From the NCBI GenBank assembly GCA_026984275.1, contig JALSSM010000449.1, positions 1-6,646 on the forward strand: a stretch of 6,646 nucleotides of DNA, in the 5' to 3' direction. Within the stretch, counting starts at the first letter, position 1; every line of letters begins with the position of its first letter. A program made the position numbers and the translations under genes. This DNA is from Gammaproteobacteria bacterium (GTDB taxonomy: Bacteria > Pseudomonadota > Gammaproteobacteria > CAJXQU01). This document shows, piece after piece, positions 1 to 5,179 of the stretch. The notes under the pieces are model-generated. The model was not told where the DNA came from. It searched no databases and saw only the letters and a program-made list of their open reading frames with translations.

Positions 1-92
1 GGAGCTTCGACTTCGTATCCGACACCCTGCACATCGATCAGCAGTTGTGGCGGTTGTTTTTCCAGCAGAATACCCCGAAGTCTTCCGATCAT
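1..92 (-). CDS. ruvA: Holliday junction branch migration protein RuvA (N-terminal fragment, cut by window edge)
   Basis: Only the first 30 codons lie in the window; the gene runs off the left edge. The visible protein starts MIGRLRGILLEK and continues with LLIDVQGVGYEVEA, the signature N-terminal OB-fold start of RuvA. RuvA tetramers bind the four-way Holliday junction and load the RuvB helicase, which drives branch migration during recombination and DNA repair in the cytoplasm. The ATG is at 92-90 with a GGAAG ribosome-binding site six bases upstream. It begins 13 bases after the ruvC stop, so it is very likely co-transcribed with ruvC and yebC; ruvB would be expected just outside the window. 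Identity rests on the short but highly conserved N-terminus, so the family call is firm while the rest of the gene cannot be judged. Confidence 0.93.
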   Translation of the reverse strand, partial: MIGRLRGILLEKQPPQLLIDVQGVGYEVEA

Positions 93-105
93 TTGTTTCT
101 TCCAG

Positions 106-621
106 TCATGCGAGTTTTTTAACAAGTAATGCAGTTTGTCGGGAGTGGGCGTGGCAGATGGCGACGGCCAGTGCATCGGCCTGATCTTCCTGCGGCGCTT
201 CGCTCAATAACAACAGCATTTTGATCATGTGTTGAACCTGTGTTTTGTCGGCATGTCCACGTCCGACGATCGATTGTTTGATGCGATTGGGAGAATATTC
301 AAAAACGTCAATATTTTCCTGCATGGCGGCAACCATCGCAGCACCTCTGGCCTGCCCCAGTTTCAGGGCTGAATCTGCATTTTTATTCATAAAGACTTTC
401 TCAATGGCCAGTTCTTCAGGATGATATTCCTGAACAATCGTTGAGATACCTTTAAAGATTTCTTTTAATCGATCAGAGAAGTCACCGTTTGTTGAGGTTT
501 TGATGCAGCCGCTATGGACATGTCTATTTTTCTGCCCTTCAACATCGATGATGCCAAAACCAGTAAAACGTGATCCGGGATCAATCCCGAGAATTCTTAC
601 TGGTGAGGTATCTGGTTTCAC
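106..621 (-). CDS. ruvC: Crossover junction endodeoxyribonuclease RuvC
   Basis: 171 residues, close to the usual length. RuvC is the dimeric, Mg-dependent nuclease that cuts Holliday junctions symmetrically after RuvAB has moved them. The RNase H-like fold is recognisable throughout. LGIDPGS at 11-17 carries the first catalytic Asp (D14), LAIEKVFMNKNADSALKLGQ around 71-90 carries the catalytic Glu (E74), and EDQADALAVAICHAH at 145-159 carries D146 and D149, matching E. coli D7, E66, D138 and D141. All four acidic residues are present, so the enzyme should be active. The start is GTG at 621-619. It overlaps the yebC stop as GTGA, and no ATG, GTG or TTG lies between it and the first catalytic motif, so the protein has about seven more N-terminal residues than E. 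coli RuvC. A GGA nine bases upstream can serve as ribosome-binding site. Second gene of the yebC-ruvC-ruvA unit. Confidence 0.97.
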   Translation of the reverse strand: MKPDTSPVRILGIDPGSRFTGFGIIDVEGQKNRHVHSGCIKTSTNGDFSDRLKEIFKGISTIVQEYHPEELAIEKVFMNKNADSALKLGQARGAAMVAAMQENIDVFEYSPNRIKQSIVGRGHADKTQVQHMIKMLLLLSEAPQEDQADALAVAICHAHSRQTALLVKKLA

Positions 622-1364
622 CCGATTTTTTCCAGGATCTCTTCACTGATCTCAGCATTGGAATAGACTTCCTGCACATCATCAAGATCTTCAAGCATAT
701 CCGTTAGTTTCATCATGGTTTCCGCCTGACCAGTATCCAGATCAACCGAGGTGGAGGCGCGCATGGTCACTTCTGACATATCTGCTTTCAGATCAGCCGC
801 ATCCAGCGCATCTTTGACGGTGCCGAAATCTTCTGGTGTGGTGATCACTTCGATAGAGCCGTCATCTTCAACCACCACATCCTCGGCACCACCCTCCAGA
901 GCCGCTTCCATAACAGCATCTTCATCCGCACCGGGAGCAAAGCTGATCACGCCGATTTTACTGAACAGATAGGAAACTGATCCGTTTGTACCAAGGTTAC
1001 CACCAAATTTTGTGAAGGCATGGCGAACTTCAGCGACGGTACGGTTGAGGTTGTCAGTCATGCAATCCACCATGACAGCAACGCCACCCGGGCCATAACC
1101 TTCGTAGCGTACTTCTTCCATGTTATCCGCATCTTCACTTCCAGCGCCACGTTTGGCTGCTCTTTCGATGGTGTCTTTGGTCATGTTTTGTGACAAAGCC
1201 GCATCGATAGCTGCGCGTAGTCGCGGATTATTATCAGGGTCATCACCGCCCATTTTCGCCGCAACGGTGATCTCACGGATCAATTTGGTGAAGATCTTGC
1301 CCCGCTTGGCATCCTGTCGAGCTTTTTTATGCTTGATATTGGCCCATTTACTATGTCCTGCCAT
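618..1364 (-). CDS. yebC: YebC/TACO1 family protein (probable transcriptional or translational regulator)
   Basis: 248 residues, close to E. coli YebC (246). It opens with the diagnostic MAGHSKWANIKHKKARQDAK (1-20) and has the other family blocks RYEGYGPGG (86-94), GGNLGTNGSVSYLF (121-134) and DDVQEVYSNAE (228-238). The C-terminal half is strongly acidic, as usual in the family. YebC proteins are cytoplasmic. They were long annotated as transcriptional regulators (PmpR in Pseudomonas), and more recent work on bacterial and mitochondrial (TACO1) members points to a ribosome-associated role on difficult sequences such as proline runs; which applies here is not visible. The frame stays open 15 codons further upstream, but the ATG at 1364-1362 is chosen because it gives the conserved N-terminus and has a good AGAGGA site four bases upstream. 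The stop overlaps the ruvC start by 4 bases, so the two are translationally coupled. Confidence 0.96.
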   Translation of the reverse strand: MAGHSKWANIKHKKARQDAKRGKIFTKLIREITVAAKMGGDDPDNNPRLRAAIDAALSQNMTKDTIERAAKRGAGSEDADNMEEVRYEGYGPGGVAVMVDCMTDNLNRTVAEVRHAFTKFGGNLGTNGSVSYLFSKIGVISFAPGADEDAVMEAALEGGAEDVVVEDDGSIEVITTPEDFGTVKDALDAADLKADMSEVTMRASTSVDLDTGQAETMMKLTDMLEDLDDVQEVYSNAEISEEILEKIG

Positions 1365-1368
1365 GTGT

Positions 1369-1374
1369 TCCTCT
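1369..1374 (-). promoter_or_regulatory. Ribosome-binding site that fixes the yebC start
   Basis: Read on the minus strand this is AGAGGA, four bases before the ATG at 1364. It supports the 248-residue form of YebC over the longer open frame beginning at 1409. Confidence 0.75.
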
Positions 1375-1399
1375 TTACTAACAGTTAAATATTGGGCGA

Positions 1400-1428
1400 A
1401 TTGTACCACTGGAAGCTGATCTCGATAA
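1400..1428 (-). promoter_or_regulatory. Candidate extended -10 sigma-70 promoter for yebC-ruvC-ruvA
   Basis: On the minus strand TGG-TACAAT (1408-1400) fits an extended -10 (TGn then five of six bases of TATAAT). A poor -35, TTATCG (1428-1423), lies 17 bases upstream. The -10 is about 35 bases before the yebC ATG, giving a short leader. The -35 falls in the loop and inner stem of the hairpin at 1415-1442, so this spacer may combine the end of pfp with a new start for yebC. Sequence match only. Confidence 0.4.
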
Positions 1429-1442
1429 ATCTCGAGATCAGC
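1415..1442 (-). terminator. 11-bp perfect hairpin after pfp (possible terminator or operator)
   Basis: GCTGATCTCGA (1415-1425) and TCGAGATCAGC (1432-1442) are exact reverse complements separated by a six-base loop. The hairpin begins about a dozen bases after the pfp stop on the minus strand. The bases after it on that strand read TTCCAGTGG, so it lacks the T-run of a typical intrinsic terminator. It might give partial termination, protect the 3' end of the pfp mRNA, or be a protein-binding site over the yebC promoter. The structure is certain; its role is inferred. Confidence 0.5.
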
Positions 1443-1454
1443 GATGGGTGTTGA

Positions 1455-2720
1455 TCAGTCGATCTTGAATTCAGTTGACAGTTTTTTTGCCACAGACTGG
1501 TTTTTCAGCTCTACATAATCTGGCAGACCATTTTTGTACGGAGGATAATCTTCACCTTCAATCAAAGGTTGCAGATAACGGCGGCAGGCTTCAGTAATTC
1601 CAAAACCATCTTCCGTAAGATATTCTTCAGGCATCTTCTTTTCAACATTGGCAACATCCGCCAGTTGCGCTTCACCGATTTCCCATTGATAGGGTTCATC
1701 AGAGGTTCTGACAATGGTTGGCATCACGGCATTTTTACCAGCCAGTGCAAATTCCACAGCCGCACGACCTAATGCATAAGCCTGATCAACATCGGTTTTT
1801 GAAGCGATATGTCGGGCTGCCCGCTGTAAGTAATCGGCGACCGCCCAGTGGTATTTATAGCCATGAGCATCCTTGACGATCTGGGCGATCACAGGAGCAA
1901 CGCCACCCAGTTGAGCATGACCAAAGGCATCGGTTCCACCTGCCTCTGCGATAAATTTCCCTTCAGCATTCTGCAGGCCTTCTGAAACCACAATTGTGCA
2001 ATAGCCATAGTTTTCAACGCATTCCCTGACCCGATGCAGAAATTTTTCCTGATCAAAAACCACTTCCGGGAATAGAATAATGTGAGGGGAATCTCCCTCT
2101 TTTTCAGCCGCCAATGCTCCAGCTGCGGCAATCCAGCCAGCGTGCCGCCCCATGACCTCCATGACGAAAACCTTGGTCGATGTTTTGGCCATGGAAGCCA
2201 CATCAAACCCTGCTTCACGAATAGAAACAGCAACATATTTTGCCACAGACCCAAAACCCGGGCAGTTGTCAGTGATCGGCAGATCATTATCAACGGTTTT
2301 CGGAACGCCGATACAAGTGATCGGATAACCGAGCTTCTCACTCATCAGCGCCATTTTATGAGATGTGTCCTGAGAGTCACCACCACCGTTATAGAAAAAA
2401 TAGCCAATATTGTGTGCTTTGAAGACCTCAATGATACGTTTGTATTCTGTGGTACTTTCATCAATGGATTTGAGTTTATGGCGACAGGATCCAAAAGCAC
2501 CAGACGGAGTGTGGCGAAGTGCGGCAATATCTTCGTCAGATTCCAGCGAGGTATCGATCAGATCTTCGGTCAGTGCTCCGATAATTCCGTTGCGTCCAGC
2601 GTAAACGGTTCCGATTTTGTCACTATTCTCGCGTGCCGCCTGGATCACACCACAAGCTGAGGCGTTGATGACAGCGGTGACACCGCCGGATTGAGCATAA
2701 AAAGCATTTTTTCGGGTCAT
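1455..2720 (-). CDS. pfp: Pyrophosphate-dependent 6-phosphofructokinase
   Basis: 421 residues, phosphofructokinase superfamily. It phosphorylates fructose 6-phosphate to fructose 1,6-bisphosphate, and PPi-type enzymes do so reversibly in the cytoplasm. Family blocks in order: SGG near the N-terminus (11-13), NGGGDSQDT (111-119), GVPKTVDNDLP (138-148) with catalytic D144, MEVMGRHAGW (187-196), FPE (217-219), and YLQRAARH (297-304) for substrate binding. ATP enzymes typically have Gly at the position of D115 and PGTIDND in place of PKTVDND. Asp at 115 together with Lys at 141 is the established PPi-dependent signature, so PPi use is inferred with good confidence. The ATG at 2720-2718 has an AGGAG site with a rather long 11-base spacer. 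The gene is divergent from bepA and lies upstream of yebC on the same strand. Such enzymes serve the RuMP pathway of methylotrophs and have been proposed to act in the Calvin cycle of sulfur oxidisers; this window cannot tell which. Confidence 0.93.
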   Translation of the reverse strand: MTRKNAFYAQSGGVTAVINASACGVIQAARENSDKIGTVYAGRNGIIGALTEDLIDTSLESDEDIAALRHTPSGAFGSCRHKLKSIDESTTEYKRIIEVFKAHNIGYFFYNGGGDSQDTSHKMALMSEKLGYPITCIGVPKTVDNDLPITDNCPGFGSVAKYVAVSIREAGFDVASMAKTSTKVFVMEVMGRHAGWIAAAGALAAEKEGDSPHIILFPEVVFDQEKFLHRVRECVENYGYCTIVVSEGLQNAEGKFIAEAGGTDAFGHAQLGGVAPVIAQIVKDAHGYKYHWAVADYLQRAARHIASKTDVDQAYALGRAAVEFALAGKNAVMPTIVRTSDEPYQWEIGEAQLADVANVEKKMPEEYLTEDGFGITEACRRYLQPLIEGEDYPPYKNGLPDYVELKNQSVAKKLSTEFKID

Positions 2721-2889
2721 ACTATGGGAAACTCCTGTAAGATTTAAAATAGTTCAGATTAGGTTAATGATGTAAATTTTACCTTGCATTGCTAATGAGT
2801 GAAAATGACAGGGTGTAAACAATTGGAACCCCTGAACATTTAACGACTTTCAAGGTCAAATTGAACACATAATTAATGAGCCAGTATTT
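2721..2889. other. Divergent intergenic region between pfp and bepA
   Basis: An AT-rich 169-base spacer from which pfp (minus) and bepA (plus) are both transcribed. It contains a candidate pfp promoter (2776-2803), a small interrupted palindrome TTCAA-N7-TTGAA (2849-2865) and, for bepA, only a CATAAT box (2868-2873) without a convincing -35. No coding potential, RNA gene or strong terminator is seen here. Confidence 0.7.
2776..2803 (-). promoter_or_regulatory. Candidate sigma-70 promoter for pfp
   Basis: On the minus strand TTCACT (2803-2798) and TAAAAT (2781-2776) are separated by 16 bases, matching the -35 and -10 consensus at four and five of six positions. It would give a leader of about 50 bases before the pfp ATG. 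The region is AT-rich, so chance matches are likely; this is the best pair I found. Confidence 0.3.
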
Positions 2890-4347
2890 TTGAATAAACA
2901 TCGATCTCACTTTTCCGTCTTTCTTGGTTGCCTGCTTGCTGTATTGACATTGAATGCATCCGCGATTGAGCTTCCTGATATAGGTGACTCCTCCGGGACT
3001 ACGATTACACCCGAAAAAGAGCGTCAATTAGGTGCCGCATTTTTCCGAAGTCTACAGGGCCATGGAGCCATTCTGGAAGATCTGGAAACACAGGAATACC
3101 TTCAGTCTATCGGAAGAAAACTGGTTTTATACAGTGATGATGCTGGCAAAAACTTTACTTTTTTTCCGATCGCAGCAATAGCTATCAATGCTTTTGCCGC
3201 CCCCGGTGGGTTTATTGGAGTTAACGCTGGCTTGATTCTCAATACCGAGACTGAGAGTGAGCTTGCCGGTGTTCTTGCTCATGAGATTTCCCATGTCACC
3301 CAACGGCACATGGCTCGATCGTTTGAAAGAGCAGAACAATTAAGTATGCCGATGGCCGTGGCTCTCATCGGTTCGTTATTGTTGGGTGTGGCAAGTCCGG
3401 ATGCCGGGCTGGCGGCTATGACAGCGGTGACGGCAGGTAATGTTCAGGGGCAAATCAATTTCACCCGTGCCAATGAGCAGGAGGCCGACCGTGTTGGTAT
3501 GGCCTTGTTATCTCGTGCAGAATTTGATCCGGAAGGTATGCCTTCATTTTTTGAACGTCTTCATATTGCGAACCGTCTTACTGATCCAAAATTTTTACCC
3601 GAATTTCTCCGTACTCACCCTGTCACGACTTCGCGTATTGCCGACTCCAAAAATCGACTGGCAGAATATCCACCCCACGATCACAAAAATAGTGATGCCT
3701 ATCTTTTGACCAAGGCGCGGATTGAGGTAATTGCAGCAAAGAGTCCAGGACAGGCAGTGAAAATCTTTAAAACAGCCTTGCAGGAAGGCGATCTTGGCGA
3801 TGCCGATAATGCGACACATTATGGATATGCGCTGGCTTTAACTGGCGTTGGTAAATATGAAAAAGCACGCAAAGAACTCCAACAGCTACTCAGGGAAGAT
3901 GAAGAAAATGTCAGTTACTTATTAGCGCTGGCCGATCTGGAAACCAGAGCTGGAAATTTTAAAAAAGGGCTGCGAGTTTATCGTCGTCTGAATAGTCTTT
4001 TTCCGGGCTATCGTCCGGTGGTGATGGCTTTTACTAAAGCATTATTGCGGTTTGGCCAGGTCAAGCAGGCAAAAGCACTATTACTTGATTATGGTATAAA
4101 ACATGGGACTGACCGGATCTACTACGAATTATTAAGTGAAGCTGAAGGTCGGGATGGTAATACATTCGAGGCGCACCTGGCCTTGGCCGAGTATCATTAT
4201 CTCAGTGGTGAAACAGAACAGGCCTATAATCAACTGAAGATCGCTGAGCGTTCTGGCAATCTGGATTATTATCACAAGCAACGCTTGTTGGCCCGGCTTG
4301 AACAGATGGAAAAAGAAATGGAAGAAGAAAAAGAATTACAAAAATGA
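2890..4347 (+). CDS. bepA: BepA/YfgC-type periplasmic M48 metalloprotease with TPR domain
   Basis: 485 residues, matching E. coli BepA (about 487). BepA assists LptD and BAM-dependent outer-membrane protein assembly and degrades stalled intermediates in the periplasm. A Sec signal peptide (1-25: MNKHRSH, hydrophobic core, then NASA before IELPD) precedes the M48 domain (about 35-260). Zinc site: HEISH at 131-135 (H131, catalytic E132, H135) and NEQEAD at 195-200 (ligand E196). THP at 242-244 gives H243, matching the regulatory His246 of E. coli BepA. A TPR region follows (about 270-460), then a Glu/Lys-rich tail (472-485) that E. coli BepA lacks. The start is TTG at 2890: no ATG or GTG exists between the upstream in-frame stop and the signal peptide, and only a weak GAG nine bases upstream resembles a ribosome-binding site. 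The stop overlaps the soxY start as ATGA, so this is the first gene of a coupled bepA-soxY-soxZ unit. Confidence 0.93.
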   Translation: MNKHRSHFSVFLGCLLAVLTLNASAIELPDIGDSSGTTITPEKERQLGAAFFRSLQGHGAILEDLETQEYLQSIGRKLVLYSDDAGKNFTFFPIAAIAINAFAAPGGFIGVNAGLILNTETESELAGVLAHEISHVTQRHMARSFERAEQLSMPMAVALIGSLLLGVASPDAGLAAMTAVTAGNVQGQINFTRANEQEADRVGMALLSRAEFDPEGMPSFFERLHIANRLTDPKFLPEFLRTHPVTTSRIADSKNRLAEYPPHDHKNSDAYLLTKARIEVIAAKSPGQAVKIFKTALQEGDLGDADNATHYGYALALTGVGKYEKARKELQQLLREDEENVSYLLALADLETRAGNFKKGLRVYRRLNSLFPGYRPVVMAFTKALLRFGQVKQAKALLLDYGIKHGTDRIYYELLSEAEGRDGNTFEAHLALAEYHYLSGETEQAYNQLKIAERSGNLDYYHKQRLLARLEQMEKEMEEEKELQK

Positions 4348-4805
4348 TAAAAACACGACGACAATTTCTTAGATCGGCTCTGGCCAGTCTGGCGTTATTA
4401 AAAACCGGGCTGCTCTTTCCGATCAGCGTTTTTGCAAAGTGGCCGGAATCAGTCTTTTCAAAAAAGCATCCGGAAGAGGCACTGGCGGAATTATTTGGTG
4501 ATCGTGAGATTACCCAGACAGATAAAATTGTGATTGAAATGCCACCGGGTGCAGAAAATGGCGCCATCGTTCCAATTATCATTAAAACAGATCTTAAAAA
4601 TGTCCAGAGCATTAGCCTGCTTGCTGAAAAAAATCCCGTGGCCCTGCTTGCACAGTTTACGTTCAGTAGCAAAGGTCGTGGAGAGTATTTGCGAACCCGA
4701 ATCAAGCTGGCCAAGTCGTCACATGTGATCGTAGTTGTAGAAGCAGATGGCCAGCTTTGCACCAATAAGAAATATATTGAAGTATTAAAAGGTGGGTGCG
4801 ACTGA
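4344..4805 (+). CDS. soxY: Thiosulfate-oxidation sulfur carrier protein SoxY (variant C-terminus)
   Basis: 153 residues, normal SoxY length. SoxY, paired with SoxZ, carries sulfur intermediates of thiosulfate oxidation on a cysteine near its C-terminus while SoxAX, SoxB and other Sox enzymes act on them in the periplasm. A twin-arginine signal is clear: TRRQFLRSA (4-12), a hydrophobic stretch, and a likely cleavage after VFA (29-31). The mature part has the family core ENGAIVPIIIKTDL (71-84), SISLLAEKNPVALLAQF (89-105) and RTRIKLAKSSHVIVVVEADG (117-136). The carrier cysteine is C152 in KGGCD. Canonical SoxY ends GGCGG, so here the two Gly after Cys are replaced by a single Asp. A second cysteine, C139, sits where Tyr is common. 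The ATG overlaps the bepA stop by 4 bases after a purine-rich stretch, and the frame ends in tandem TGA TGA, the first sharing one base with the soxZ ATG. SoxY identity is firm; thiosulfate turnover is inferred. Confidence 0.92.
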   Translation: MIKTRRQFLRSALASLALLKTGLLFPISVFAKWPESVFSKKHPEEALAELFGDREITQTDKIVIEMPPGAENGAIVPIIIKTDLKNVQSISLLAEKNPVALLAQFTFSSKGRGEYLRTRIKLAKSSHVIVVVEADGQLCTNKKYIEVLKGGCD

Positions 4806-5113
4806 TGAGTATTAAAATTCGTACCAGAATCGAAAACGGCATCACGACGGTGAGTGCCATGATACGGCACCCAATGGAAACCGGACGCCGACAAGATCCA
4901 GAAACAGGTGAAGTGATTCCCATCCATCACATCAGAGAAGTGAACTGCGAAGTGAATGGTGAAACGGTTATGCACGCGATAGTCGGAACCGGGATTTCAA
5001 AAAACCCATTTTTTTCTTTTCATTTACACGATGTTAAAGCTGGCGATATTCTGACTCTGACCTGGCTGGATAATCTGGGCAATACGGATAGTATTAAAAC
5101 CATTATCAAATAA
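4805..5113 (+). CDS. soxZ: Thiosulfate-oxidation complex protein SoxZ
   Basis: 102 residues, typical SoxZ size. SoxZ is an immunoglobulin-like partner that forms a heterodimer with SoxY and helps present its carrier arm to the other Sox enzymes. Visible family marks are the N-terminal strand MSIKIRTRIENGITTV, RHPMETGRRQD (21-31), IPIHHIREV (38-46), GTGISKNPFFSF (61-72) and LTLTWLDNLG (83-92). No signal peptide is present, as expected if it is exported together with the Tat-targeted SoxY. The start ATG shares its A with the soxY stop (TGATG). An in-frame GTG nine bases earlier is rejected because it adds MRL before the conserved start. The single cysteine is C48. The arrangement strongly implies translational coupling and equal amounts of SoxY and SoxZ. 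Confidence 0.94.
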   Translation: MSIKIRTRIENGITTVSAMIRHPMETGRRQDPETGEVIPIHHIREVNCEVNGETVMHAIVGTGISKNPFFSFHLHDVKAGDILTLTWLDNLGNTDSIKTIIK

Positions 5114-5129
5114 TCCCGCTTGCCCATTT

Positions 5130-5147
5130 GGCTAAATTCCCTTAGCC
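5130..5147 (+). other. Weak stem-loop after soxZ
   Basis: GGCTAA (5130-5135) pairs exactly with TTAGCC (5142-5147) around a six-base loop, 16 bases after the soxZ stop. It is followed by TCTCTC, not a T-run. At most a weak terminator or mRNA-end structure, so DUF2333 may still be reached by readthrough. No convincing promoter is seen in 5114-5179; only a TTTAAT box (5160-5165) without a good -35. Confidence 0.3.
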
Positions 5148-5179
5148 TCTCTCAATACGTTTAATTAGAGAATTCAGTT

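Noticed and set aside
1365..1409. Longer YebC with 15 additional N-terminal residues
   Set aside because: The family begins at MAGHSKW, and a good AGAGGA site precedes that ATG. The extension would also run over the candidate promoter.
2082..2660. Open frame on the plus strand (about 192 codons) opposite pfp
   Set aside because: Fully inside the highly conserved pfp gene, with no recognisable family features; explained as the complement of a real gene.
2861..2890. TTGAAC as a -35 with TATTTT as a -10 for bepA
   Set aside because: The -10 would overlap the TTG start codon itself, leaving no transcribed start region. No good bepA promoter was found.
2911..2931. Possible lipoprotein box (FLGC at 11-14) in BepA
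   Set aside because: The cysteine comes too early, with almost no hydrophobic stretch before it. The hydrophobic core follows it and ends in NASA, fitting an ordinary signal peptidase I site.
4796..4804. GTG start for SoxZ three codons upstream
   Set aside because: It lies inside the soxY end and adds residues not seen in SoxZ; the ATG sharing a base with the soxY stop is the usual coupled start.
4202..4975. Long open frame on the minus strand (about 257 codons) opposite the end of bepA, soxY and the start of soxZ
   Set aside because: It is antisense to three well-recognised overlapping genes, shows no familiar motif, and has no good ribosome-binding site. A shadow of plus-strand coding.
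5114..5179. Intrinsic terminator between soxZ and DUF2333
   Set aside because: The stem is only six base pairs and is followed by alternating T and C, not a T-run; kept only as a weak stem-loop.
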